Below, one piece after another: positions 16,629-25,962 of a DNA stretch of 55,103 nt. Under the pieces are notes generated by a model, which was given only the letters and a program-made list of their open reading frames with translations, was not told the DNA's origin and made no database searches. Source of the DNA: Ardenticatena sp. (lineage in GTDB: Bacteria > Chloroflexota > Anaerolineae > Ardenticatenales > Ardenticatenaceae); contig WFOS01000034.1 of NCBI GenBank assembly GCA_015487975.1, positions 1 through 55,103 on the forward strand, written 5' to 3'. Position 1 is the stretch's first letter. The number at the start of each line of letters is the position of its first letter. The position numbers were made by a program, and so were the translations under genes.

Positions 16629-17024
16629 ATGGTACAAGGTGGCCTTCAGGTGCTGGTGAAGGAAGGCCTGCGGTACCGGGGGCGTGAAGGCCAGTGGACT
16701 TGGCTGTTGCACCGCCTGACAGGTATCGGGGTGTTCCTGTTTCTGGCACTGCATATCTTCGACATTTTCTTGATGGTCTTTGGTGAAGAGGTGTTCAATG
16801 AACTCATCTTCCTCTATCACCAACCGTGGGCACGTGTGGGGCATATCTTCCTCTTCTTTGGGTTGCTCTTCCACGCGTTCAATGGAATCCGCGTCACCAT
16901 CATGGACTTTTGGCCGTCCTTGTGGCGTTATCAGCGCCAAGGTGTCTGGATTCAAACGGTCATTTTCCTCGCTGTCTTCGTTCCTTCGGCGATTGCCATT
17001 CTGATGGAAATTTTGGGGTCCTAA
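16629..17024 (+). CDS. sdhC: succinate dehydrogenase cytochrome b subunit SdhC
   Basis: A 131-residue membrane anchor with three helices. The family motif is LLHRLTGIGVFLFLALHIFDI, where the His and Arg lie near the quinone site and the second His is a haem b ligand candidate; a later GLLFHAFNGIR also fits. It passes electrons from the SdhB clusters to quinone. The ATG at 16629 follows AAAGGAGGAAGT. First gene of sdhCDAB; 10 bases separate it from sdhD. Confidence 0.9.
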   Translation: MVQGGLQVLVKEGLRYRGREGQWTWLLHRLTGIGVFLFLALHIFDIFLMVFGEEVFNELIFLYHQPWARVGHIFLFFGLLFHAFNGIRVTIMDFWPSLWRYQRQGVWIQTVIFLAVFVPSAIAILMEILGS

Positions 17025-17034
17025 GGAGGCGCAC

Positions 17035-17424
17035 ATGTTCGAAGCATTGACCTCCGTCCGCACGGCCGAGCAACGCATGGAACGGTCGAGCAACTTCGAG
17101 TTGTTCGCCTGGTTGTTCATGCGTGTCAGTGGCATCATCCTACTCGTGATCGCACTTGGGCACCTGTTCTACATGCACTTTGTGGTTGGGGTGACCAATA
17201 TCGATTTCGCGTTGATTGCCGAACGATGGGAAAACCCCTTCTGGCGTATCTACGATACGTTTTTGCTCTTCTTTGCCTTCACGCATGGGACGAACGGTAT
17301 GCGCTACATCATCGATGATTACTTCCGTGGTGGTGTGCGCGTCACGTTGAAGCTCTTACTCTATCTACTCTATTTTGCATTGATGGTGATGGGCACGTAT
17401 GTCATCGTCACGTTCCGGGTCTGA
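17035..17424 (+). CDS. sdhD: succinate dehydrogenase membrane anchor SdhD
   Basis: A 129-residue hydrophobic anchor with three membrane helices (about 25-50, 70-90 and 102-125). H43 (ALGHLFYMHF) and H84 (AFTHGTNGMRYIIDDY) are candidate haem/quinone residues. It shares the short fold with SdhC, as in two-anchor complexes. TAAGGAGG precedes the start and sdhA follows after 27 bases. Confidence 0.88.
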   Translation: MFEALTSVRTAEQRMERSSNFELFAWLFMRVSGIILLVIALGHLFYMHFVVGVTNIDFALIAERWENPFWRIYDTFLLFFAFTHGTNGMRYIIDDYFRGGVRVTLKLLLYLLYFALMVMGTYVIVTFRV

Positions 17425-17451
17425 CCGAGAACGCCTAGGAGGAGAACTCTT

Positions 17452-19182
17452 ATGTCGAAATTTCAATACGATGTGCTCGTGATTGGGGCTGGTGGCGCCG
17501 GATTGATGGCAGCGTTGTATGCCTCCAAGTCAGCGAATACGGCTGTGCTGAGCAAACTCTACCCAACCCGCTCGCACACCGGTGCAGCGCAGGGGGGAAT
17601 CAGCGCGGCGTTGGGCAACCATGAAGAAGACCACTGGGAATGGCATGCCTACGATACCGTCAAGGGGTCGGACTACCTTGGTGACCAGGATGCCATTGAG
17701 ATTATGTGCCGTGAGGCGATCGATGTGGTCATCGAATTGGAGCACATGGGGTTGCCTTTCGACCGCACGCCGGAAGGCAAGATTGCGCAACGCCCCTTTG
17801 GTGGCCACACGCGCAACTATGGTGAAGCACCGGTGCGTCGCGCTTGCCACGCAGCCGACCGCACTGGCCACATGATTTTGCAGACACTCTATCAGCAGTG
17901 CATCAAGCACAATGTCAATTTCTTCGATGAGTTCCAGGTGCTGGACCTCATCATCGAAGATGGTGTCTGCAAAGGTGCTGTGGCCTACGAAATCGATACG
18001 GGTGAGATTCATACCTTCCACGCCAAAGCGGTCATTCTGGCGACTGGGGGGTGGGGCAAGTGCTGGTCGGTGACGAGTAATGCGTTCACCCTGACAGGCG
18101 ACGGGGCGGCGATTGTCTTGCGCCATGGTGTGCCGCTCGAAGATATGGAATTCTTCCAGTTCCATCCCACCGGCATCTGGAAGATGGGGATTTTGATTAC
18201 CGAAGGTGTGCGTGGTGAAGGTGGGGTGCTGCGCAACAACCTGGGCGAACGGTTCATGGAACGCTACGCGCCTACGTTGAAAGACCTTGCCAGCCGCGAC
18301 GTGGTCTCGCGTGCGATTTACATGGAAATTCGCGAAGGGCGTGGTATCGATGGCAAGGATTACGTCTATCTCGATGCCACACACCTTGGACGTGAACGCA
18401 TCGAAAAGAAACTTCCCGATATTGCCGACTTCTGCCGCACCTACCTGGGGATCGATCCCGCTGAACAGCCTATGCCCGTGCAGCCAACGGCACACTACGC
18501 TATGGGTGGTATTCCCACCGACGTGGATGGGCGTGTCATCGTAGACGCGAACAATACCCCGCTCTATGGCTTGTATGCCGCTGGCGAAGTCGCATGTGTT
18601 TCGGTGCATGGGGCCAACCGCCTGGGAACGAACTCGCTGCTCGACCTTGTGGTCTTTGGGCGTCGCGCCGGGATTCACGCGGCGGCATTCGCCAATGAGA
18701 TCGAGCTCCAACCCATTCCCGACAACGCCGACGACCCCACGCGCGAATTGGTGGAACGTGTGCGGACCAGCGACGGCGACGAAAACGTGGCCACCATTCG
18801 CGCCGAAATGCAGAAGTTGATGATGGACAATGTGGGGGTCTTCCGCACGGAAGAATTGCTGACCGACGCCGTCGAAAAATTGAAGGTGCTGAAAGAACGC
18901 GCCCGCCATATTTCCATTCAGGACAAAGGCAAACGTTTCAACCAGGATTTGCTGGAAGCCATCGAACTGTACAACCTGCTTGATCTGGCGGAAGTGACCG
19001 CGCTTTCGGCACTCAACCGCACCGAAAGCCGTGGGGCGCACTCGCGCGAAGATTACCCCGAGCGCGACGATGAGAACTGGTTGAAACATACCCTCATCTA
19101 CCGTGAAGAGGATGGCTCGTACCGCTTCGACTACAAGCCTGTGACGATTACGAAGTTCGAACCGAAACCGCGCGTGTACTAG
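17452..19182 (+). CDS. sdhA: succinate dehydrogenase flavoprotein SdhA
   Basis: A 576-residue FAD subunit that oxidises succinate to fumarate. The dinucleotide motif VIGAGGAGLMAA is at residues 10-21. H42 in TRSHTGAAQGG is the covalent FAD attachment His. Active-site segments include QFHPTGIW, the RGEGG loop, SRDVVSRAI, and HGANRLGTNSLLDLVVFG for FAD binding. The length is normal. Fumarate reductase activity cannot be excluded, but the operon with ba3 oxidase nearby suggests aerobic respiration. GGAGG precedes the ATG. Confidence 0.95.
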   Translation: MSKFQYDVLVIGAGGAGLMAALYASKSANTAVLSKLYPTRSHTGAAQGGISAALGNHEEDHWEWHAYDTVKGSDYLGDQDAIEIMCREAIDVVIELEHMGLPFDRTPEGKIAQRPFGGHTRNYGEAPVRRACHAADRTGHMILQTLYQQCIKHNVNFFDEFQVLDLIIEDGVCKGAVAYEIDTGEIHTFHAKAVILATGGWGKCWSVTSNAFTLTGDGAAIVLRHGVPLEDMEFFQFHPTGIWKMGILITEGVRGEGGVLRNNLGERFMERYAPTLKDLASRDVVSRAIYMEIREGRGIDGKDYVYLDATHLGRERIEKKLPDIADFCRTYLGIDPAEQPMPVQPTAHYAMGGIPTDVDGRVIVDANNTPLYGLYAAGEVACVSVHGANRLGTNSLLDLVVFGRRAGIHAAAFANEIELQPIPDNADDPTRELVERVRTSDGDENVATIRAEMQKLMMDNVGVFRTEELLTDAVEKLKVLKERARHISIQDKGKRFNQDLLEAIELYNLLDLAEVTALSALNRTESRGAHSREDYPERDDENWLKHTLIYREEDGSYRFDYKPVTITKFEPKPRVY

Positions 19183-19199
19183 CCTGCGAGGAGTGAACT

Positions 19200-19910
19200 A
19201 TGGCAGAAACGCTCAAGATCGAACTGCGCATCAAGCGCTTCAACCCCGAAAAGGACGAAGAACCGTGGTGGGGCGAGTACGAGGTGGAGATGGGCCCCAC
19301 CGACCGCGTGCTCGATGCGCTCCACTATGTGAAGTGGCACATCGATGGCACCCTGACGCTGCGACGCTCCTGCGGGCACGGCATCTGCGGTTCGGATGCT
19401 ATGCGCATCAATGGCGTGAATCGCCTGGCCTGCAAGGTGCTGTTGCGTGATGTGGCGCCAGTGGTGACGGTTGAACCCATTTTGGGCTTGCCTGTCATCA
19501 AAGACCTGGTGGTGGATATGGAGCCCTTTATGGCACAATACCGCTCGGTCATGCCCTATTTTGTCAATGATGAACCACCACCGCCACGTGAACGCTTGCA
19601 GTCGCCCGAAGAACGCGAACGCTTCGACGATACGACCAAGTGTATCTTGTGCGCTTGCTGCACCACCTCGTGCCCCTCGTTCTGGGCACGTGGCGAATAT
19701 GTGGGGCCGGCCGCCATTGTGCAGGCGCATCGCTTCATCTTCGATAGCCGTGACAAAGCAGCGGCGCAGCGCTTGGAGATTCTCAACGAACCCGATGGGG
19801 TCTGGCGCTGTCGCACGGTCTACAACTGCACGAATGCCTGCCCGCGCGAAATCAAGATTACCGAGGCGATTGCCGAAGTGAAGAAAGCACTATTGTTCAG
19901 CCGCCTGTAA
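19200..19910 (+). CDS. sdhB: succinate dehydrogenase iron-sulfur subunit SdhB
   Basis: A 236-residue subunit carrying the three iron-sulfur clusters. [2Fe-2S]: C58, C63, D66 (an Asp at the same place as in E. coli SdhB) and C78. [4Fe-4S]: C148, C151, C154 and C214. [3Fe-4S]: C158, C204 and C210. The start at 19200 is 17 bases after sdhA with GAGGAG upstream. Last gene of the operon, followed by a terminator. Confidence 0.95.
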   Translation: MAETLKIELRIKRFNPEKDEEPWWGEYEVEMGPTDRVLDALHYVKWHIDGTLTLRRSCGHGICGSDAMRINGVNRLACKVLLRDVAPVVTVEPILGLPVIKDLVVDMEPFMAQYRSVMPYFVNDEPPPPRERLQSPEERERFDDTTKCILCACCTTSCPSFWARGEYVGPAAIVQAHRFIFDSRDKAAAQRLEILNEPDGVWRCRTVYNCTNACPREIKITEAIAEVKKALLFSRL

Positions 19911-19935
19911 ATCGCATACAACACCCTTCGTTGGC

Positions 19936-19968
19936 AACACCCCACCATATCATGTGGTGGGGTGTTTT
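19936..19968 (+). terminator. intrinsic terminator of sdhCDAB
   Basis: Stem AACACCCCACCA / TGGTGGGGTGTT (12 bp) with a 7-base loop, then TT. Confidence 0.85.
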
Positions 19969-20015
19969 GCATCGAAGTAGGACTTTTGTCCTGTGAAGAA
20001 TAGCACAGATGTTTC

Positions 20016-20044
20016 TTGAAATATGTGGTTCATTCTTTTATACT
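20016..20044 (+). promoter_or_regulatory. promoter for the secreted repeat protein gene
   Basis: TTGAAA (20016-20021), 17 bases, TATACT (20039-20044). The start near 20051 gives a leader of about 70 bases. Confidence 0.78.
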
Positions 20045-20120
20045 GGTCATGCTGACGACATCTCCAGAAGATTCTCGGTGGTTTCCGATCGATGTATCGA
20101 TGAAGAAAAGGAGAACCCCT

Positions 20121-22346
20121 ATGCAACGACTCTACCGTGCCTCTCTGCTCGTCGCGTTCCTCATGTTCTTGGTAGTTGGCGTTCTTGTTGTGTTTCCCGC
20201 GCATATTCGTGTGCAAGCTGCGAATCCTGGCGATTTGGTGTTGTCGAGTGCTGGTGTCATTCAGCCAGGTCAATCGCTCACGTTCCCAACCTATATCAGC
20301 ACGCCCGCAAACGCCCGCTTGCGTGTCTGGGGTGGGGGCAACGATGATGCACTTGATCTTGTCGTCGTAGGTGATATTTGGTCGGTGCAGAGTGGAGAAA
20401 CGGCGTGGCGGTCGCTCACACTCACCAACGGCGGCACATTGGTGTTGCAAAACAACACCGCTGTTGCGCTCAATTACACACTGGACGTATGGGTCGAAGA
20501 TGTGATTCCTTCGTTTGCCAACGGGATGACCGTGTGGGAAGGGGCTGCACAGAATGACGGAGTCCAATCGTACATTCGTGTCAACATTCCCCAAAGTGGG
20601 TTGTACGCGTTCACGTTGGAAGCCCCCCAAGGTGCGTATCGATTTTTGGTTGACGATACCTATGTGCAGAAGCACGTGCCTGCTGGTGCAGCACCATCGC
20701 CAAGCGATACGGTCTACTATTTGGAAGCTGGTGTCCACACGTTTCGCATCGAACAACAAACGGCGCAACCATTGAGCACATGGCGCGTTGCGGTCACATT
20801 CGTTGGTGGTATGGATACACTTTCCTGGACGGAGAGCGGCACGCAAATCGGTGGGGCGGGTAACTTTACCGAAGAACGTATCCCCATCTTCGTTGCAGCC
20901 GGAAGCGATGTCAATATCCGCTTTGCTGTCGAGGGCGACGCTGGGGATGCGTTGCAATTCGTATTGTGGAATGGGGCAACGCCCGTTTACACATCGACAT
21001 CCATCTATGGCGGTGAAATCAACTGGGCGACGACGCAGCTCACTGCTGGCCTGAATACGCTGGTGGTGAAGGCGGCTGAGGGGAACAGCACGGGGTTGAC
21101 GTACACGGTGACGATGGATGGGGTGCCATCGACGGCCTACACATGGAGCGGGCGCACCTATGGTTCGACGAATCGTTTGCATGAAGGGCATTCGGTGATT
21201 CGGCTTACGTTCCCAGAAAGTGGCTTGTACACCTTCGACTTGTCGGCGACGGCTGGACGGTACCAGGTTTACCTGGACGAAATGTACATCCAAAAAACCA
21301 TTACCGATTCGCTCACCTCGTTCCAGGCGTATGTGGCCGCGGGAACGCATACGCTGGAACTCTGGCAAGATCCCAACCAGGCGACAACGGAGTGGTCGGT
21401 TGCGATTCGCAGAGGCAGGACATCCGCTGATACGCTGCCTTGGATGGCAGAAGGAGGTGGCATTGGCGGAAGTGGCAACGCCTTTACGGAGGAATGGATT
21501 CCTCTGTATGTGCTCAGTGGAAGTCCGACGAATGTTCGCATGACGGTGGATGGCGCGTTGACGGACAAGGCCTATGTGACAGTATATGCCGCTGATGGCA
21601 CGACGGTGTTGTACCAAAGCCAGGCACTCTACGGCGGGGAAACCATCTGGCAGACATTCCCGATCACCGATGGGTTGCAACTGGTGCATATCCGTGCTGA
21701 TAGCGGCAATGCACAGCCGTTGATGTATCACATCGAAGTTTCGGATGTCCCCGTGACGCCCGCTACCTTTGCTGGTGTTGCCGACCAGAATGGAATGCCT
21801 TCGCAAATGCAGTTCGATGCGCCAGTCGATGGGCTCTACGACTTGACGCTTGTCACGACGCAAGGGTCGGCTTCGATTTCGTTGCCCGATGCCGTGACGC
21901 GCTTTTCACGTATGGCACTCAATACGATTACGACAACTTTGCGAGTCGAATTGACCAGTGGATTGCACACGGTGCAAATTACGCAAGACCCCATGTTTAC
22001 ACGCACAGTGTGGAGCATGTCTGCTGATCTGGTATCCAGCAGTCAGGTGCTGACAGTGACGAATGTTGCCCCCACCATGATCAATCCGGGGATAACGGTT
22101 ACACTCGCGATCAGTGGGAATGGTTTCTTGCCGGGCGTACAGGTTCTGCTCCTCGATGCGACGAACACACCTATGACGGCAACGAAGGTGGTTTACATAA
22201 GCGCCAACCGCCTCGATGCCGAATTCGCCCCACTGCCGAGTGGTACCTACGATTTGAAGGTTGTCAATCCATCGGGGGCCAGTGTGTTGATCGAAAAGGC
22301 ACTGGCAGTCATGCGGCGTACCTTCTTGCCATTCGTGGTACGCTAG
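20121..22346 (+). CDS. large secreted beta-rich repeat protein
   Basis: A 741-residue exported protein of unknown function. Residues 1-33 are a signal peptide (basic start, long hydrophobic core, cleavage near VQA|AN). Two units of about 205 residues follow (130-340 and 340-545), each with SGLY..F (159, 367), a DD/DE-x-YxQK strand, an AG.HT strand and YGGE.xW (297, 504). A third, shortened unit runs to 640 (DGLY at 570). Residues 643-725 resemble an IPT/TIG domain. The C-terminus is RRTFLPFVVR. There is no enzyme motif; it may be a surface or matrix protein. AAAGGAG lies 7 bases before the chosen ATG. Confidence 0.75.
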   Translation: MQRLYRASLLVAFLMFLVVGVLVVFPAHIRVQAANPGDLVLSSAGVIQPGQSLTFPTYISTPANARLRVWGGGNDDALDLVVVGDIWSVQSGETAWRSLTLTNGGTLVLQNNTAVALNYTLDVWVEDVIPSFANGMTVWEGAAQNDGVQSYIRVNIPQSGLYAFTLEAPQGAYRFLVDDTYVQKHVPAGAAPSPSDTVYYLEAGVHTFRIEQQTAQPLSTWRVAVTFVGGMDTLSWTESGTQIGGAGNFTEERIPIFVAAGSDVNIRFAVEGDAGDALQFVLWNGATPVYTSTSIYGGEINWATTQLTAGLNTLVVKAAEGNSTGLTYTVTMDGVPSTAYTWSGRTYGSTNRLHEGHSVIRLTFPESGLYTFDLSATAGRYQVYLDEMYIQKTITDSLTSFQAYVAAGTHTLELWQDPNQATTEWSVAIRRGRTSADTLPWMAEGGGIGGSGNAFTEEWIPLYVLSGSPTNVRMTVDGALTDKAYVTVYAADGTTVLYQSQALYGGETIWQTFPITDGLQLVHIRADSGNAQPLMYHIEVSDVPVTPATFAGVADQNGMPSQMQFDAPVDGLYDLTLVTTQGSASISLPDAVTRFSRMALNTITTTLRVELTSGLHTVQITQDPMFTRTVWSMSADLVSSSQVLTVTNVAPTMINPGITVTLAISGNGFLPGVQVLLLDATNTPMTATKVVYISANRLDAEFAPLPSGTYDLKVVNPSGASVLIEKALAVMRRTFLPFVVR

Positions 22347-22370
22347 GCATCCGTCGAGGGCCAAACAGGC

Positions 22371-22400
22371 AACAGCCCGCGCATTTCGCGCGGGCTGTTT
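22371..22400. terminator. bidirectional terminator between repeat protein and mltG
   Basis: AACAGCCCGCGC, 5-base loop, GCGCGGGCTGTT. T-rich on the plus side and A-rich on the other, so it can stop both converging transcripts. Confidence 0.85.
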
Positions 22401-22421
22401 GTATGGTCCCCACTCGTTGGC

Positions 22422-23873
22422 TTAGCGACGGTAGCGCTCGACGTTTTGCTGGTGTTCTTCCAACGTTTCGGCAAAGACGTGTGTGCCATCTCCCCGTGCG
22501 ACAAAATAGTAGTAGTTCGTGCTGGGGGCAGTCGCCACTGCACGCAGTGCTGCCAATCCTGGATTGCAAATCGGCGTTGGTGGAAGGCCTGGATACTTGT
22601 ACGTGTTGTAGGGCGAATCGATTTCAAGGTCATCCAGATAGAGCGGCGTCTTCCACCAGGTTTGTGTCTCTTCCTGATAGCCAAGCGCATACTGCACAGT
22701 GGGGTCGGCATTGAGCAGGGTACCATCGCGCCAACGGTTCTCGAAAACACTGGCAATGAGCGGGCGTTCTTCGTCCACCACGGCTTCACGCTCCACGATA
22801 CTGGCCAGTGTGACCGCCTCGTAAATCGTCAAGCCTTTTTCGGCAATGGCGGCACGCAACTCTGGCGAAAGGCGTTCTCCAAAGGTGCGCAACTGCATTT
22901 CGACGAAAGAGTGCGCCGTCGTTTCGTCCGGTATCACGCGGTACGTGTCGGGGAAGAGAAAGCCTTCCAGGGGCGCATCGGGCGGGGCATCGGCCAGGAA
23001 ATCGAACATGGTGCGGTACGGCTCGACACTGGCTGTCGCCGCAAGGTATTCAGCCGCAGGCACAAGTTCTTTGGCGTCCAGGAATTCGGCGATTTGCTCT
23101 CGCCGCCACCCTTCGGGGATGGTGACAACGACTTCTTCCACACGCCCTTGTTGCAATGCCTGAATGAGTTCATCCATGGTCATGTTGCGGCGCAGCTGGT
23201 ATGTACCCGCCGCCAGTTTCTGGTCGGCACCACGGTACACCAGCAGGCGGCGGAACAGGGTGGCATCGGTAACCAACCCCTCATCTTCCAGGCGCTGCGC
23301 GATGGTCAGCGCGGTTTCACCAGGTTCGATGGTGAAGACGACGGTTGAATCGTCATTGCTGGGGCGCTGTGTGATTTTGTCGCGATTGAGTGCCAGGTAG
23401 AGCCCGACCAGGCGTTGTTCGAGGGATTGGGGCTGGTTTTCGGCGGCCGCAAGTTCTTCTTCGGTCAGCACGCCTTCGACGGTACTGGGCGGCGGCACGA
23501 GAATTTGGGTGAAGACGAGCAAGAGCACCGCCCCCAACACGACGACTGCCCCCACAACAAGGCCCATGCCCAGAATGGCACGCACCAGGCTTCTCCGCTT
23601 CTGGGGGGTGTGCGGAGACGGTGTCGCTGGCATTGGCGTGGTAGGGGGCGTGCGGCGGCCACGTGCTGCGCGACGCAGTGCCAGTTCTTCATCTTGCAGT
23701 GCATCGCGCTCGCGACGCAGGGTGGCAATTTGTGCTTCGATTTCGCGCAAGTGTTGGTCGTTCGTGTTGGTGCTGTGACGCAATTCTGCTGCGGCTTTGG
23801 CCAATGTCGCCAGTTGTTGTTGAATCTCTTGCAAGCGTTGCCGAATATGCGTCAAACGTTCTTCGTTGCTCAT
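22422..23873 (-). CDS. mltG: endolytic murein transglycosylase MltG
   Basis: A 483-residue membrane-anchored enzyme that cuts nascent glycan strands and sets their length. Residues 1-70 are coiled coil (an addition to the usual family), 74-94 a Pro/Thr linker, 96-122 the membrane helix. The YceG domain follows outside the membrane: LysM-like part about 175-245, then LEGFLFPDTYR and TLASIVEREA, with E361 in the catalytic position. Its ATG overlaps the ruvX stop (ATGA). Last gene of the alaS operon. Confidence 0.93.
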   Translation of the reverse strand: MSNEERLTHIRQRLQEIQQQLATLAKAAAELRHSTNTNDQHLREIEAQIATLRRERDALQDEELALRRAARGRRTPPTTPMPATPSPHTPQKRRSLVRAILGMGLVVGAVVVLGAVLLLVFTQILVPPPSTVEGVLTEEELAAAENQPQSLEQRLVGLYLALNRDKITQRPSNDDSTVVFTIEPGETALTIAQRLEDEGLVTDATLFRRLLVYRGADQKLAAGTYQLRRNMTMDELIQALQQGRVEEVVVTIPEGWRREQIAEFLDAKELVPAAEYLAATASVEPYRTMFDFLADAPPDAPLEGFLFPDTYRVIPDETTAHSFVEMQLRTFGERLSPELRAAIAEKGLTIYEAVTLASIVEREAVVDEERPLIASVFENRWRDGTLLNADPTVQYALGYQEETQTWWKTPLYLDDLEIDSPYNTYKYPGLPPTPICNPGLAALRAVATAPSTNYYYFVARGDGTHVFAETLEEHQQNVERYRR

Positions 23874-24340
23874 GACTCTTCTCTCTGCTCCGTCTCTGTG
23901 GACTTGGGAAGAACCCGTTCCGCGCCCGTTCCCTGGCGAGCAAAGTAATGTTCCAGCATGACGGCGGCGGCGACGGCGTCCAGTTTTTCGCGGCGGGCCT
24001 TTTGCGTTGTGCCGGCAGCAATCATTTGCTGCTGGGCGTCCTGGCTTGTGTAGCGTTCATCCCACAGGAAGACGGGGATATCCGTTTGTGCTGCCAGTGC
24101 TTCGGCAAATGCGCGGCTTTGGGCAGCCTGTTCACCTTCGCTTCCGTCAGCGTTCAATGGGAGCCCGACGATGATTTTGTCGGCGCCTTCGCTGCGAGCC
24201 AGATGCAAGATGCGTTCGATCAGTGAATCGAGCGAACCGTGTGGCAACACGCCCACCGGACGTGGTGCCATGCCCACCCCAGCAGCAACGCCCACGCGCC
24301 GTTTACCGTAGTCGATCGCCAGCACCATCTCGACGTTCAT
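23870..24340 (-). CDS. ruvX: RuvX/YqgF RNase H-fold nuclease
   Basis: A 156-residue Holliday-junction resolvase-like or pre-16S rRNA processing nuclease. Family motifs: LAIDYGKRRVGVA (first catalytic Asp), IIVGLPLNADGSEGEQA, WDERYTSQDA (catalytic Glu) and KLDAVAAAVML (last Asp). The ATG at 24340 overlaps the upstream stop as ATGA. RuvX next to MltG and AlaS is common in other bacteria, which supports the assignment. Confidence 0.93.
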   Translation of the reverse strand: MNVEMVLAIDYGKRRVGVAAGVGMAPRPVGVLPHGSLDSLIERILHLARSEGADKIIVGLPLNADGSEGEQAAQSRAFAEALAAQTDIPVFLWDERYTSQDAQQQMIAAGTTQKARREKLDAVAAAVMLEHYFARQGTGAERVLPKSTETEQREES

Positions 24341-25920
24341 GGCGTTTGTCCCTGTTGTGGTGGAAGTGCGGCCACGCGGACATAGATGCGCAGTGGCAGA
24401 TACGGCATGCGCCCCCACCCTGCCGGACTGACGTCGATACCCGGGTCAGCGGTAAGCGGAAGTCGGTTCTTCAAAACTTCCTCGGCTTCTGCCACAGGTA
24501 GTCCGCGTACCAGGTCGCGTACCAGATTGCCGTCGATGCGGGCGGCCGTAAACCCTTCGACCTCGGCAGTAAAGCGAGCCTGATCGCTTGAAAGGCGCTC
24601 GCCCTCGACGAGACGCACGGCAAAACCTTCCGCCAGCAATTCGCGGTCGTCGGGGACGTTTTCGCGCAGGATGGGGCGTGCCAGGAATTCCACATCTTCC
24701 TGGCGCACAATCAGCCCTTCCACACGTAGGCGGTAGAGCAGCGACAAGACGTCGGCTTGTTCGTCCACCAGATGGTCGAACGATTCGGTGATGGCATCGA
24801 AGGTAAGGGTGTTGGGGATGAGCAGATAGCCTTCGGGTACCTGTTTGGTAATTTCGCTGGCTCCCTCCTGCGTCAGGCGCTGCACCACCTGTTCACGCAG
24901 CTGATCTTTGTCTGCTACGGTGACGACCGCAACCTGTTTGACGGTGCCGCCACTGGTGGGGTTCGTGTTGAACACGCGCAATGCCGACGCAAGCGGCCCT
25001 TCCACCTGGTTGATGAGCAGGGCGCCAACGTTCCCCGTCAGGCCGGGATTGAGTGCCTCGATAGGAACCGTGATTTGCCCATTGGCAGGTACGACGACAT
25101 CTTCCGTGATTTGGAAGCGCACGGGAACTGCGGCGCTGGTGCGCACAATCGTGCCGCGCGGCACATTCACATCTTGCGGCAGCAGGTTGACCAGTGTTAC
25201 TTCGCCACGTGCTTTGGCATCGGGCACATCACGGCGACCTGTGGTGGCGATTTGCCCTGTACCTTCCACGATGATGGAAAAGCGTTCCGCGGGCACCACC
25301 ATACGGCTGCGCACGGGACCTTCGGCGTCGGTGTCGGCGGTCGCCTCGAAGGGGACGGTGAGTAGGGATTGTTCAGGCACGAGCGTGATTTGGGCGCTGG
25401 GCACAAGGAATAAAGCCCCCGAGGCGAAGACAATCAGGAGCCCCAATACCAATCCAATCAGCACGAACCGGTCTGCCCAGTTGGCGGGCGCCCCCATTTG
25501 CTCGCGACGGGCTTCGATGGCGCGATGGCCGGTCAGCCATTCGGTGCTGAACATGGGAGCGTGTTCGTTGGAGAGTGCATCGAACGTGGGACGAACCCAG
25601 CGATCGGCTTTTTGGGCGGCTTCGACGGAGCGGAAGGCCGCCAGGTGGATGGCTTTGGCGCGATCACGAATGTCGGGGTCGCGGGTAGCGATAGCGAGCT
25701 CGAAACCATTTTCATAGGCCTGACGTGCCAGCACTTTCAGGCGCACTTCGTTTTTGAAGGCAGGATGTGCGCGGGGAACATCCAGGATGACGCGTTCCGC
25801 CTGTACACGCGCCAGCAGGCTGCGCACACCGTGGAAATCCTCATCCCCTTGTAGGTGGATGATTTGTTCGCTTTTTGTTTTTTTGTGGGCAACGGGTGCC
25901 TGTATCTGTTCTGGGCGCAT
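24337..25920 (-). CDS. single-pass membrane protein with baseplate-J-like domain
   Basis: A 527-residue protein. Residues 1-145 are cytoplasmic (ERVILDVPRAHPAF, AIATRDPDIRDRAK, similar in feel to a receiver or nucleotide-fold domain). One membrane helix lies at 151-174. The outer part (175-527) includes GEVTLVNLLPQDVNVPRGTIVRT and GLTGNVGALLINQV, which resembles the baseplate J/gp47 fold used by annotation pipelines. No phage genes surround it, so it is not a tail protein here. Its place between an FtsA-like ATPase and mltG suggests envelope or division work. Function unknown. Confidence 0.7.
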   Translation of the reverse strand: MRPEQIQAPVAHKKTKSEQIIHLQGDEDFHGVRSLLARVQAERVILDVPRAHPAFKNEVRLKVLARQAYENGFELAIATRDPDIRDRAKAIHLAAFRSVEAAQKADRWVRPTFDALSNEHAPMFSTEWLTGHRAIEARREQMGAPANWADRFVLIGLVLGLLIVFASGALFLVPSAQITLVPEQSLLTVPFEATADTDAEGPVRSRMVVPAERFSIIVEGTGQIATTGRRDVPDAKARGEVTLVNLLPQDVNVPRGTIVRTSAAVPVRFQITEDVVVPANGQITVPIEALNPGLTGNVGALLINQVEGPLASALRVFNTNPTSGGTVKQVAVVTVADKDQLREQVVQRLTQEGASEITKQVPEGYLLIPNTLTFDAITESFDHLVDEQADVLSLLYRLRVEGLIVRQEDVEFLARPILRENVPDDRELLAEGFAVRLVEGERLSSDQARFTAEVEGFTAARIDGNLVRDLVRGLPVAEAEEVLKNRLPLTADPGIDVSPAGWGRMPYLPLRIYVRVAALPPQQGQTP

Positions 25921-25962
25921 ATGCAGTCCTGAAAACCAATCTGTCTGTTTTGTATGGCGAGC

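Noticed and set aside
17530..19089. Antisense reading frame of 519 codons opposite sdhA
   Set aside because: A shadow frame created by codon bias in sdhA; its translation resembles no protein.
24337..25920. Possible prophage, because one protein resembles phage baseplate J
   Set aside because: No other tail, capsid, integrase or lysis gene is near. The gene is embedded by a 4-base overlap in an alaS-ruvX-mltG operon, and the protein has a membrane helix.
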